Part shown: in pieces, positions 35,450-47,204 of the stretch | How the letters are laid out: each line of letters starts with the position of its first letter | Position numbering within the stretch: position 1 is the stretch's first letter | Source: Anagrus nilaparvatae | Taxonomy: Eukaryota > Arthropoda > Insecta > Hymenoptera > Mymaridae | Reading direction: 5' to 3' | NCBI GenBank assembly: GCA_022575985.1 | Contig: JAKSXM010000002.1 | Location: 17,657,001-17,721,000, forward strand | DNA: 64,000 nt | Program-made: the position numbers and the translations under genes | Notes under the pieces: model-generated | What the model was told of the DNA's origin: nothing | Database searches by the model: none | Seen by the model: the letters and a program-made list of their open reading frames with translations, nothing else

Positions 35450-35479
35450 TTATCGATGCTTTTTTTCATATGCATCATT

Positions 35480-36343
35480 AGCATCATCTTTATGCTTATT
35501 ATGTTCAGCTAAAATTTGCTTTTTTTCATCATCACTTTTTAAATATTTTATTCTTGCAGCGTAAACATCAAATTTATGACAGGTATCAAGTTGCCGTGGT
35601 TTAAGTTTGAGCCCCGTTTTTTTAAAAATCTCTGTGTATTTAGTTAAACCGATAGGTTTTTCAGTTTCATTAACATAAAGCCGGTACATAATTGCTAAAG
35701 TGAGCCCTGAACACAAATAAGATTTTGACGTATGTCTTCTTGAATAATCTGATTCAAAAGCTGGAAATTTTTTTATATTATAAAGAGCTTCAACTAATTT
35801 ACTCTCGGGTATTTTATTCAGAGGAATATTTTTGCCTTTTAAATCAAATTGAATAGTTAATCCACGTCAACATTTTCATTAAATACACATAAAAAACACA
35901 ATTTGCAAATTTGATTTCTACGAGATTCTATGGGCACAAAATATTTGGCTGTAAATTTTCTTATATTTTAAGATGCATTTACTTTTAATCGGCGACGTTT
36001 ACTACATCAATTAAAGGATTCAAAAAACTCTTTTTTTTTATCGTTCGCCTAATTTCCAAAAAGCTTTACATAAAATTTTTTGCTCATCTCTAGATATTAG
36101 AGAATTGCAGCCATTTGTGCAATCATTTAAAAATATAGTTTTATTACGAACTGGTATTTCCTTTCCTTTATCAGTTGCGTATGATTCTCCCTTATTTCTT
36201 TTCATTTTTCGGGAAAGCCGATTTTCTTTATCTTTTACTTTTATAACATTCTCTTTAGTACTATTTAGTTCCTGAATAATACTAAGATACGTAGGCTCTT
36301 TATTAGAAACATATATTTTCAAAATTTCGAACAATTTTAACAT
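35480..36343 (-). mobile_element. Decayed transposase-like gene fragments
   Basis: Open pieces in changing frames: FLNDCTNGCNSLISRDEQKI with CKAFWKLGER (36038-36343), then TAKYFVPIESRRNQICKLC near 35900-35960, then IPLNKIPESKLVEALYNIKK, and MYRLYVNETEKPIGLTKYTE, LKPRQLDTCHKFDVY (35450-35830). The order (C..GC..IS..., later CK.C, later P..DTC..CD-like) matches a widespread family of uncharacterised transposon-derived arthropod proteins. Frame changes and stops make it non-functional. The class name is uncertain. Confidence 0.45.
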
Positions 36344-36354
36344 CCGGTATTTAT

Positions 36355-36420
36355 ACTAAATATAGTAGCGGCTCGTATAAATTCGAGACGCCACTAAATA
36401 TTGTAGCGATACGTATAATA
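36355..36420. repeat. Repeat shared by two neighbouring introns or spacers
   Basis: TAGTAGCGGCTCGTATAAAT and TTCGAGACGCCACTAAATA recur in variant form at about 36790-36830 (TTCGAGACGGTACTAAATCT, TAGTAGCGTCTC). The bases following both copies (AATATGCTAATTACGTGCAA and AATCCTAATTATGCAAATG) are also related. Either a short transposon or a duplicated intron segment. Confidence 0.45.
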
Positions 36421-36498
36421 TTAAAAATTCTAATATGCTAATTACGTGCAAATTTCTAATAATAAGTTATAAGTTAACATAAGATTAATTTCTTAACT

Positions 36499-37545
36499 TA
36501 CGTTGCATATTCTTCGATTTTGTGGCTTATTGTATATTCTGAGACTGTTATCTCATTTCTTGTTAAGAAATCGCTTGCAAATCTATGGAACAGTAGAGGA
36601 AAAATAACCGATCTATCTTCTTTGATCAGATCCTTGTTTGACTCGTAGTAGCGATCAGGATACCTTGCATCGAATAGATGTATTATCCAATTAGAGCATA
36701 CTTTCTTAGGAAGAGGCCATTTTGATCCGGGTCGCCTAGGAAAAAAATTTTTTTTAAATAATTTATAAGAATAATAATCCAAAGAGATAATAGTTCGAGA
36801 CGGTACTAAATCTAGTAGCGTCTCAAATAATAATAAAAATTAACAATTAAAATCCTAATTATGCAAATGTCTAAGAATTATAAGTTAATATGTTAATTTG
36901 TTACTTACATGTGACACTGAAGAAAGAATTTAAGTTTTTCTGGCCTCTCTTCGAAGGCGTATTTGACATCATGAAAATAGTGGAGCAGCATTCCCTTGGT
37001 TTCAGTAATGAAAAACGGATTTCGGAAAATTCGATGAAATTTATGGAAATAATTTGAATTAAAATATTCTGAAAAGACCTCTTTGGATATTCGTCTATCA
37101 CGTAACATGTTTTTGATTATATTGATTAGAACCCATCTTTCCCATTTCCGCTCATTAACCATCAGTTCCATAGCGTACGCGTATAATGTATTCGCTGGAT
37201 GGTCTACATTATTTTTAATATCCTCCTTAAGCTCAAATAATTGCTCACCAGTAACATAGTAATTTGTAAGATCATCATAATCTAAGTTTTGATTTTGTTC
37301 CCTTAATCTGAAAATAAATAATAAAAAAATGTATTATTTTTAATAAAAAATATGTTTTACATACACTCTTACTTATATATTACGAAAGCCATCACAGAAA
37401 ATACGGGAGTAAGCACTTCAGGGTGAATTTTGCTTATTACGCAATTCGAAAACTGGCTGACTGACCAGTTTAATAGCTGTTTTGTTACTAACATCTTGTA
37501 AATGCCTCCTTCTTTCTGGATCCGACGGCGAAGGGCGAAAGACAT
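36499..37545 (-). CDS. Unrecognised multi-exon gene (3' end not found)
   Basis: Exons with good GT-AG borders join in frame: about 37380-37545 (start MSFALRRRIQKEGG), 36906-37308 and 36499-36737. The product runs KMLVTKQLLNWSVSQFSN, HPEVLTPVFSVMAFVIYKL, LDYDDLTNYYVTGEQLFEL, NERKWERWVLINIIKNMLRD, GMLLHYFHDVKYAFEERPEK and WPLPKKVCSNWIIHLFDARY, ending at a donor after IEEYAT. It is about 270 residues, mostly helical, rich in Trp and Phe, with no signal peptide. An in-frame stop precedes the ATG. The next exon could not be identified; 35.5-36.3 kb holds unrelated transposon debris. Function unknown. Confidence 0.45.
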
Positions 37546-38122
37546 ATTTTATGGTATTTAAACACGTTGGTGGTATGTGTAATCTATTCGGAACAACCAA
37601 TGCCTAATCGAAAGCCAGCTTAAAAGCCTTCCCGATTCTGTTTGCTACTGTCACCCTTTGGCTATATTACTATAATAATAGAATGATTTTAATACAATAA
37701 GATATTCTATTATAATTTTCAGACAGTTTGTCTTGCCAGGCGCGCTTATAAGAGTAAAAAACTGTGGAGTTGTTGGATTATTCCCTGAAGAAAATTAAAA
37801 ACCCTATATATTTTATAAATAAACAAAGAAATTTTTTTTTAATATACAGGTGTTAATAAAAAAGAATATTTATTCAAGATTGTAAAAAAAAATTTTTAAT
37901 TAATTTGTTTTTTAGGTCTTCTAAAAAATAATTGTTTAAAACTTGTAGGCTTTTTTCTCAAAAACATATACGAGTTACTTGTTAGTTTATTCCCTGGCGC
38001 CACAGAAGACTTTACATTTTACATTTTTATACAATTTAATCTAAACATATTAAAGAAATGGTTTTACCATTTTCATCCACTGATTGTACTATTCTTTCTT
38101 CTTTTTTTCTTTTTCCAACCGG

Positions 38123-39006
38123 TTATAAAGGAATGTTTCCTTTTGGGGAATGTTTCCTTTTCCGCGAACGTTGGTAGTCTTCTTGAAGAGAGGGAGTTGG
38201 GAGTTGGGAGTTCTGTCGAATATGGAAGTCCAACAAAGACAATTTCTTCACGTGGTTAAGGTGGAGTAATTCCTCTTCGTTATTCTGCTTCTTCTTCAAC
38301 GAGATTAACTCCCTTTCTTGTAATTCAAGAAGCTGTTGCGTTTCTTCTTTATGCGTCTCTGCAGCTTCTGCACAATCAGATTTATACTGCTCTATTATCC
38401 TTTTTCTCGTTATCAGACTTTCTTCCTCATTCTCCATATCCAATATGTTGTCAATGGCTTCTGAAACATAGAAAAATATAAAAATATAATAAATATTGTT
38501 TAAATATAAATATTAAAATATAAATTTCAGTTAATAATTATAAAAATTAATACAAATATATTAAATTTAAATATATTAAAATCACTTTTTTATTTACCTT
38601 GTGTAGCGATGATTTCCGATTCGTCAAAGTTTAACCGTCTACGCACGTTTCTTCGTTCTGTAATTCTGCTCTCTAGAGGAGTACTTCCAACTTCTTCATC
38701 TTCTTCAGACTCTTCCATTCTACTAATACCACTTTCCTCCACATCCCTTTCATCTTCCACATCCCTTTCGGAACTTAACTCAGACATGTCAACATCCTCG
38801 TTATCGTTATCGTGATTCTCATCAACAAACTCCATGTTCACATCATTTTCTACCTCCTCATCATTTTTATTCAGCTTCTGCATGACGTGATCCTCTAGTA
38901 ACTCTTCCATCTCGATATGCTCATTGAGCCTATCAAAGCCTAAAATCTCTTCTTCTTGGCATCTAATGCCTAAAATCTCTTCTTCTTGGCGTCTAAAGAA
39001 CGTCAA
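38123..39006 (-). CDS. Unrecognised acidic/coiled-coil protein, copy 2 (5' end damaged)
   Basis: Two exons, 38598-39006 and 38123-38460, join in frame. The first encodes RRQEEEIL / RCQEEEIL, an acidic run (EEVENDVNMEFVDENHDNDN), then ERRNVRRRLNFDESEI. The second encodes a charged coiled coil (QYKSDCAEAAETHKEETQQL, LKKKQNNEEELLHLNHVKKL) and a basic tail. Copy 1's first exon is also present here (39322-39373, MSNFENL), but the acceptor of the next exon reads TTTAT instead of TTTAG and an in-frame TGA follows, so the original start is disconnected and translation could begin only at 39006. The coiled coil resembles tails of transposon-derived MADF/Myb-type proteins, but no DNA-binding domain is seen. 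Function unknown. Confidence 0.45.
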
Positions 39007-39725
39007 GAACTCTGCGCTACATAGAGGAGAGCGATGCGAAGAGCGGTGAGGATAGTCTCAAACAGTCTCCACTTCAAAAAATTGATCAAATAAACAAAAA
39101 ATAAATTTATTATATTATTATTATTATTATTATTATAATGAATATTGAAAAAATATAATTAAAAATTTATAAATAAATAAAAAATCAGAAATTATAAAGC
39201 ATATTTTTAAAATTTCTTTTTCTCATTTCAGTTTCTCAAATAAAAATAAAAAAATATAATTTAACTAAAGTATTTTAGTTTTCAAATTTTTAAATAATAT
39301 TCATTAATTTTATTAACTTACCATTCTCTTCTTCTCCGTTGGCCAAAATAATTAAATTCTCAAAATTAGACATATTTTTTATATAATTTTTTAAGTCAGT
39401 TCAGTGAAAGATTTAAGAAAACTATACCTTCTTAGCTGATGCTTTGGGTTTTATAGAAAAATTTTAACCTCCCAAAATATTAATTAAGGGGGGTTATAAA
39501 TTTTTTTGACCAATTACACTCATTAAACCTAAAATTCTATTGGTAACACATTTTCAAATTTTGTTTTTTCAAAAACGCCTTCTATTTTTGAAACGCCCTT
39601 TAACCTATTTTTAAAACTAGATTTTTAAAAAATCACTTTTTATTATCCAAATATCTACAAGATTGTTTTTTAATTTACTTTTTGAATTTGAAACAGTAAA
39701 ATTCTTTTCAAATTAAACAATAAAT
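39007..39725. repeat. Duplicated block, partner of about 31640-32400
   Basis: Sequence from roughly 38720 to 40000 is nearly the same as that from 31460 to 32660, in the same orientation and about 7.3 kb away. Differences include a roughly 80-base segment at about 39180-39255 present only in this copy. Confidence 0.8.
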
Positions 39726-40650
39726 TATCAGGGAGTAAAAATGATATTTACACCAGGAAATGACTGCTGTGATATTTATTATTTAAAATATCAAAAGAAT
39801 GTCTTTTAAAAATGTATTTTTTATTTAAATTTTTAAAACAGTAAAATTTCTTTTCATTTAAGCAAAAAATTATCATCAGGGAGTACAAGTCTGTTTACAA
39901 TAGGAATTGAGTATTGTGTTATTTATTATCTAAAATATCTAAAAGAATGTCCTTTTAAAAAATGTATTTTTTATTTAAATTTTTAAAACAGTAAAATTTC
40001 TTTTCATTTAAACAAAAAATTATCATCAGGGAGTACAAGTCCGTTTACAATAGGAAATTACTACTGTGTTATTTATTATCTAAAATATCTAAAAGAATGT
40101 CTTTTTAAAAAAATGTATTTTTTAATTTAATTTTTATTTAAACTTTTAAAACATTAAAATTTCTTTTTAATTAAACAAAAAAATTATCATCAGGGAGTAC
40201 AAAACCATTTACAACAGGAAATGGCTGCTGTGTAAGATTAAAAATAAAAACAATTAAAATTTCTTTTTCATTATCTAAATGAATATACTTTTAAAAAATG
40301 TATTTTTTAATTTAATTTTATTTAAATTTTTTTTTACACCCCTGTTGTTCAAGAGATTTAAAATAAAAACGATAAAAATTTCTTTTATTATCTAAAATAT
40401 CTACAAGAAATGTACTTTTAAAAATGTATTTTTAATTTGATTTTTATTTAAATATAAAAACAGTAAAATTTCTTTTCAATTATAGAAAAAATTATCATCA
40501 GGGAGTAGAATCTCATTTATATCTCATTTTACATCAGGAAATGGGTGCTGTGAAAGATTCAAAAATAAAACAATAAAAAATTTCTTTTTTATTATCTAAA
40601 TGAATGTAGTTTTTAAAATGTATTTTTAATTTAATTTTATTTAAATTTTT
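39725..40650. repeat. Minisatellite block 2, about five units
   Basis: TATCATCAGGGAGTA-type unit starts occur at about 39727, 39875, 40021, 40188 and 40494. Each is followed by GTGTTATTTATTATCTAAAA or a decayed form and by TTTTTAAAACAGTAAAATTT. Unit length is about 147 bases at first and becomes irregular to the right. Confidence 0.7.
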
Positions 40651-40847
40651 AAAACCCAGTTGTTCAAGAGATTTAAAACGTAAATTAATAAAAACACCTT
40701 GACATATAATTTAGAAAAACGATTAAATAATCAACCTCGTGAGAAATCAATTCGAATATATACGTAGAATCTGTTTATAGAAACACCCTGCTTTGATCAG
40801 AATCTATAGCTTCCGTAAGGATTGCAATAGCTTTAACCCTTCTCTTC

Positions 40848-41096
40848 TCACTGTCCCAATTCACATTTAGTATTTTGCCAAGGCATTCTTCCAATATCAA
40901 GGTGATATTCGTCTAAGACGGCAAGCTGCTTAAATTTTGAATTACTTTTTAATAATCTATAGATTCCATCCCACAATACAAGATCATGTCTAACTCGAGT
41001 ATATTCATATAATACTGCCATAGCGTTAAATATAGCTTGTGCTTGATGATTGTCAGCTATACTTGCAACTTTGTCACTTAGCCAGTAAAAAAGCAC
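40848..41096 (-). pseudogene. Unassigned coding-like fragment
   Basis: An 82-codon frame reads FYWLSDKVASIADNHQAQAI, VLYEYTRVRHDLVLWDGIYR and LAVLDEYHLDIGRMPWQN. Its composition is far from the Phe/Asn/Lys-rich chance frames nearby and looks like a real protein segment. There is no visible start context or neighbouring exon, so I treat it as a gene or transposon fragment of unknown family. Confidence 0.35.
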
Positions 41097-41116
41097 TATA
41101 TTCTCTATAGACTTCT

Positions 41117-41276
41117 CAAGTGCTTAAGCCAAAAATTAGCAAAAAATTCCAAAAATTCACCATTTGGTGCACCAAAAATGAAAAATATCGGGTTTTAAGT
41201 CCAAAAATGCACCTAGAACGGTCAATAAAAAATTTTCTCATGAAATTTTTTTTTAAATTGTTGGTTTAAGCACTTG
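41117..41276. repeat. 160-base inverted-repeat element
   Basis: CAAGTGCTTAAGCC at the left is mirrored by GGTTTAAGCACTTG at the right. The interior includes TTTGGTGCACCAAA. Probably a small non-autonomous transposon. Confidence 0.5.
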
Positions 41277-42899
41277 GCACTGCAATAACAAAGAAAACGT
41301 ACCAAGATTAAGGTCGATAGTCAGTTATCAAAACTTAGTCAGTTTTTGAGTTAGAATAGCAACCGATTTCAAAAAGTATTTTTGAGAAAAAAGCGTTTAA
41401 ATACTTTAAACAGTATGTTTTCCTGTTGACTATGGCCTACAAAAATCAAAATATCTCAAAAACATATTTTTTTTTTGCCTAAAAATTTGTGTTTTTAAGC
41501 AAGAAAATCAAAAAAACCGAGAAGACATAAAAAAATTTCAAAATGAAAAGTCAGCCTTAATGAGAGTGAGTATTCTTGACCCCGGTAAATTTCTTGTTTA
41601 GGCTGGTTAGATGATAACGGTTAACATAAGGATCTTCAGAGTTAAACTCTGAAGGTATTCCTTCCACAATGCTCTGGGAATAGTTCCCGCAGAGGTAAAT
41701 GGTAGTAGATATCTGGCCGAGCAATTGAATACGTGATACAAACCTTTTGAAATGACAAAATGGACTATTAATTTTTTTTTGAGTTATTAATGATTTATAA
41801 TTGTAATAAAAAAAAAAAACATTTTTTTAAAAACAAATAATATACTTTTGTCAGAATAAATTTTCAAAAAGAGTATTTTTTTCCAAAATGAAAAAGAATC
41901 CCATTAAGTTTCTAATTTTTAGATTACGAAATTGTATTGTAATTTTTAGTTTATAAGAATATTATTGTTCATGTTAATTTTAATAATGTTATAAATAATT
42001 ATAATAATTTTATTTTTAATGTCTAGTCTAATAAATCGAATATTTGTAAATAAAAAAAAACTTTATTTATCCAACACCTGTCCTGAGTTTTTAATCATTT
42101 TAAATTTAATTTTATATTAAAGTTTATATTATCTTGATTGATATCATCATTAGGTACTGCAGATTTCTGAGTTTCTTAGTTGTAGTTTTTAAAATAATTT
42201 ATACTACATATATTGCATCAATACAAAAGTAAGTATATCAATTGAAAAAATAATTTATTAGAAAATAAATAGATTAAATATTGCAAACAATCTTTTTGCA
42301 ATTTATTCAGAATCTTACAGTACTCAAATTAAATTTTAAGCATGCTCGTAAAAGTCACGTTCTAAAATATTATTTTAAACCTCACTCCTTAATATCGAAC
42401 GATAAATAAATTTTGAATAATTATTCAAATAAATTTATTAAATTTTAAGCAATTCAGAAAATTAAAGAAATTAACATTTTCATAATTAATTATGCCTAAA
42501 AATATTCTTTTAATTATTTGGGGTTCATTTTCATTCAACATGGTAAATTATTTTCATGTTTAATAAATTAATCAAAATAAATATCAAAACAATTTTAATT
42601 TAAAAAATGCTTTATTTCCTTACAAAATTACAAAATTATAACCATTGAGAAACTTGTAACTTACATAAAGTATAGTAATTGTCATGAAAATAAAAAAAAA
42701 ATTTCTTTTACATATTTACATATTGTTTCTTATTTGTTAAAAAGAAGCCTTAAACATAAATTATAAACATTTGTACAATAAATAATACAATAGACAAAAA
42801 TTTATTGTCGTTTCTCTTTTCATAATAGAACTATTTTTTTAAAATCCATTGACAAAATATAATTTAAAATTATTGTAAAAAAAAGAAATTTTTAACATT
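41277..42899. other. Intergenic DNA
   Basis: Mostly AT-rich. A patch at about 41575-41760 has higher GC and a perfect hairpin TTCAGAGTTAAACTCTGAA at 41636-41654; it may be an old retroelement piece. No gene is supported. Confidence 0.35.
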
Positions 42900-45574
42900 T
42901 TAATCTATACTAAAATGACTTTTAACAAGTCTCCCAACAAGATGAATTGCTCGAAATGTTTTATTTGGTCTTAGCCGTTGTCTTAATAAATAGTAAGTCA
43001 ATGCTCTAAAAGTTATTAAAATTATTAAAAGTGCTACTAAATCAACCCAAAAAACTGTATTTTCCATGCCTGAAAAAAAAACCAAAATTAATATTGTACC
43101 AAAAACTTGATAAAAAATAAAAAAATGTTTTCATACCCATTACTCTTAACAGTTGCCTTGGTACGCTATATTCACAATAAATATCTGGGCATGGTAATTT
43201 TTTACGACCATAACCATAAGTAGCAACAATCAAACCTTCTAAACCATAACGAATATAACTAACATACATAATTAACTGCCTATAAATTGGTAAAACTTCT
43301 GGATCACCCATTCCTTGTACAGCGAATAACATCAATGGCACAGTTAATGCAGGCCCAACAAACATACCATTCTGTTTAAAATGAGTAAAAATTATTATTT
43401 TTCTTTTATTAAATTTTATTTGTTTCATTTATTTTACTCACCACAATATTAAGACTACTTGCTACAATGAGACCCATACTTTCAGCAATTAATGCACATA
43501 TCATACATGTACTAAAAAACATTGCAATTCTAAAAAGTTCTAATGGTTGACTAGTAAATAAATACACCATTGATAAATAAATGGTACATAAAATAATCTG
43601 AAAAAAAAATTCGTAAATTTATTAGAAAAAACAAAGGTTGCATGTTTTAATACTATTTGCATAAAGTCACGTATTAACGTCAAAAATTTTAATTACTTAA
43701 TTATATTATTACAAGATTAATATTTATTTAATTTCATATTAACTCAATTCTAAAAAATTTCGATGATGTACAGAGATTTAAAATAATTATACGAATTAAA
43801 ATTTTTTGTTTTCTATAAATCCTAAATATGAATAGAAATATACACGGAGAGACGTTGTATGTCATAATATATAATTACACAGTAAATGAGAGGATGAAAC
43901 CGCAATAATATAAATTTCATAATCTTGTATAAGAAAATAAAGTTAAGAATTTACGGGTTCAAAATAAGAAAATTTTTATATATACTAACTTGTGCTGGAA
44001 TGTTAGATACCGAGAGAGCGCAAAAATATGGACTTAAATCATACCATCGATTAAAATGCTCACGCTTTACAAGTTGTACTTCTTGTGGGACTGAAAATAA
44101 AAATTTATGAAAATTATTAGTAAATTATAGTGTAATTTTATCAAATAAGTACATGTTAATTTATTTTTTAACTTACAGTGTAATAAAACAGGTAGCATTG
44201 GCACGTAAAGAAAAACTATAAGACATGTAAAACAAAATCCAAAATTAAATAATGTTTTTGAACCATCATTTCCAATATCAAGGAACAATCCACCAATTAT
44301 AAATCCAAGAAATATGTGCATTAATATTTTTAAATACATATAATTCTGAAAATTTATATTTTTTTTATAAATATTTTTTTTAAAAGAAAAATTAATATTT
44401 GAAATTTACTCTATCTCTGTAAAATTGAAGCATTTTTCTTTTAAATAACGTTGAGAATTGAGAAAACCATGAATTTTTAACAATTTTTTTAGCTAATTCA
44501 AATTCTCCAATCTTTGGTTCATTAATTGGTAATATAGGGCATTTGTTATCAACATTAGATACCATTTTTTCTATAAATTCATACCCATATTCTCCAGACG
44601 AAACTTCTATAACTAAATAAAAAAAGGTAAGTTTATTGAAAGTCATTTTTGTATTTGAATAAAATAATTACCAAAATCTGCTGGATTATGATGCTTTGGG
44701 CAGTCAATACCTACATGGTGTAAAAATGGAACTACTTGATTAACAGGACCACGAAAAACACATTGACCAGAAGCTACAATATATACATGATGGAATTTCG
44801 CAAATAAACTGGCACTTGGTGTATGAATTGAACAAACTACTGTTCTGCCACTTTTTGCTACTCCTTGTAAGAGATCTATACATTGAATTGATGACATTTC
44901 ATCAAGACCACTAGAAGAATTTTTTTTTTTTAATACAAATAAAATAATAAAAAAGTAAGTTGCAAAATTTAATTCAATGAAAAAACGATTATTAAAAAAT
45001 TTTTGTATGTAAGGTAAATGTTCCAGTTGATGAACATTACTAATTTATTCTTATGGCCAGTAAAAAAAATTATCTGGTAATTAATTAGAGCATTTACCCT
45101 TCTTTCACAGGTCTACAATAATTTTTACTACGACTAGAAAATAATTAAATTTTACTTACGTAGTGGGTTCATCCAAAAATATCACTGGTGGGTTATTGAC
45201 AAGTTCTAGTGCTATAGAAAGCCTTTTTCTTTCACCACCTGAAAGTCTTTCTGTTGTTGTGTCCTTAGTATTATTTAATCTTAAAATTTCTAAAATTTCA
45301 CATACCTATAAAATAAAATTGTCAAAATTATTTATTTTTTTTTTTTTTTAATGTCAGAAAAATAAATAAAAAATAAAAACTTAAAATTTCAAGTTTTTCA
45401 CTTTTAGATTTTTCACTACCCAGTTTGAGATCAGCTGCAAATTTCATTGCTTCTAAAACACTTAATTTTGGTTGTACTAAATCTTCCTGCATAATATAAC
45501 ATGATGACTTTTTAAATTCTCTTAAATCTCTTGCTTGCCCATTTACTGAAATATGTCCTGAAAGCCCCTCACAT
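42900..45574 (-). CDS. ABCG (White/ABCG1-type) half-transporter, 5' part missing
   Basis: ABCG half-transporters dimerise in membranes and export sterols, lipids or pigments. Nine exons are seen: 45381-45574, 45160-45305, 44672-44910, 44410-44612, 44177-44345, 43990-44090, 43442-43597, 43137-43371, 42900-43069. Present are the Q-loop region (YIMQEDL), the ABC signature [17 protein letters not shown], Walker [17 protein letters not shown], the H-loop ([10 protein letters not shown]), the [21 protein letters not shown] linker before the membrane domain, and several hydrophobic spans ending in [10 protein letters not shown]. The Walker A exon and the N-terminus are not found up to 64 kb, so the gene is partial or has a very long intron. 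Exons 45381-45574 and 45160-45305 do not join in frame with any GT-AG pair I can see; one base must be lost. ABCG1/ABCG4-like is the best guess. Confidence 0.88.
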
Positions 45575-46183
45575 CTAGAAAATAAAAAAAAAAATTTTTA
45601 TTTTTTTTGCATAAAATAAAATTTATGTCTGAAGTAAAACTTAAATAAAAAATATCGTTGTTTTGCAGACCTTTTATTATCTTTATGATTTTTAAAGTAT
45701 GCAAAGTATTTTAAGTATATTTTTTTTTATCATGCAAATATTTTTCTTTTTCATTGTGTATTGCGCAGATTATGAGTTTTGATATATTTTTTAGACGCAT
45801 TTATTTGCTTAGTATGCATAAATTTTTGTATTATGTAAAAATATGATTTTATTCTTGAATTTTATCAAAGAAATTTTATCAATTGGGGCTTTATTTATTT
45901 GTTTGTCTTATTTTTATGAAACATGCGGATTTAAAAAAATTATTATAAAACTAATGATGACATTTTGTTTTAAAAATTGTGTAATTTTTTTTTTGTTAAA
46001 TAAAAGAAAAAATTAGCATTAAAAAATAAGCAATCTAATTATCATTTTTATTGTAGCTCGTAAATTTTTTTGAATAAGTTTGATAAATTATCGATTTTAT
46101 AGAATTGCAATTAATATAAATTGTCAAATTAAAAAATGCAGAATTTAAATTAAACAAGGAAAAAAATTTCGCTTTCAGAATGA
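45575..46183. other. Gene-free AT-rich DNA
   Basis: Probable intron or upstream sequence of the ABCG gene. No exon with a Walker A motif could be found here on the minus strand. Confidence 0.35.
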
Positions 46184-46439
46184 CCCACGTAAAAGGATTA
46201 AGCTTACTGGAGTAAGCTTACTTGATTAAGCTTACTGAAGTAAGCTTACGGACTAACCTAAAAAAGCTTAATTTTAAAAATTAAGTCTTTTTAGGTTAGT
46301 CCGTAAGCTTAATTTTAAAAATTAAGCTTTTTTAGGTTAGTCCGTAAGCTTACTTCAGTAAGCTTAATCCAGTAAGCTTACTCCAGTAAGCTTAATTCAT
46401 TAAGCTTAACCAAAATTAAGCTTAATCCTTTTACGTGGG
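46184..46439. mobile_element. 256-base palindromic element built of AAGCTTA repeats
   Basis: The ends CCCACGTAAAAGGATTAAGC and GCTTAATCCTTTTACGTGGG are exact inverted repeats. Inside, TAAGCTTA-type words alternate with CTCCAG/CTTCAG, and a central TTAGTCCGTAAGCTT block also folds back. Flanks read AATGA on the left and AATGT on the right, a possible imperfect target duplication. No coding capacity. Confidence 0.75.
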
Positions 46440-47204
46440 AATGTAAAAAATTTTTAAGTTCATTTTTTATATATGATTTTTTTTAAATTAACCAAAAATG
46501 GTTAATTTTCCAAAGTAATGGTCACGTACAGTGTTTTTACTTTTGGAAATCATATTTTTATTCTGAAGATTTATATAAAAAGATAAAAATAACAAAAATT
46601 AAAAAAATTCCATTTGCCATAATCGAGGCCATAATGCAAGTATTTTTTTCCTCGGTGTACAGAAAATAAATGTTTTGATAAATAAATATTATCAGTTCTT
46701 AATATTCATATGAAAAATTCATATAAAATTGTTACCTTTAACCTTTCAAAACTTTAAATTTATTATAATTTACTAATCTATAAATTATTTATACCATTTT
46801 GTTGCGAAATTGAAATTTCTGTTTACATTTTTTTTACATGGGACTTTTTATATTATAAACGTCATTACTCAAAGTTCCAACTCTTACAAAGTAGTAATAC
46901 CATGAGTCATTATTAATCAATGTTTAACAATTTCGTATCTGATTTTCTTTTTAGCCTGAAATAAAGAATATTTTATGCTTAGAGAAATCTGGCATGGAAA
47001 TACCGATATCGATCGATTTTAATATACAATTTTTTAAATTTATAGAAATGAACGTAATCTGAGTATTTTTCACTTAGAATTTTCCATTAAAAAGTAAAAA
47101 GAAAAACCCAGAAAGAACTTCAGTAACTTTTATGTGCGAATAACTTAATTGGTTTTATTTTGTTCAAATACTTAATATCTTCAAATTCACACCTTAGTCA
47201 TTCC

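Noticed and set aside
46184..46439. CRISPR-like array because of regular AAGCTTA repeats
   Set aside because: The repeats are short palindromes without unique spacers and sit inside terminal inverted repeats in a eukaryotic setting.
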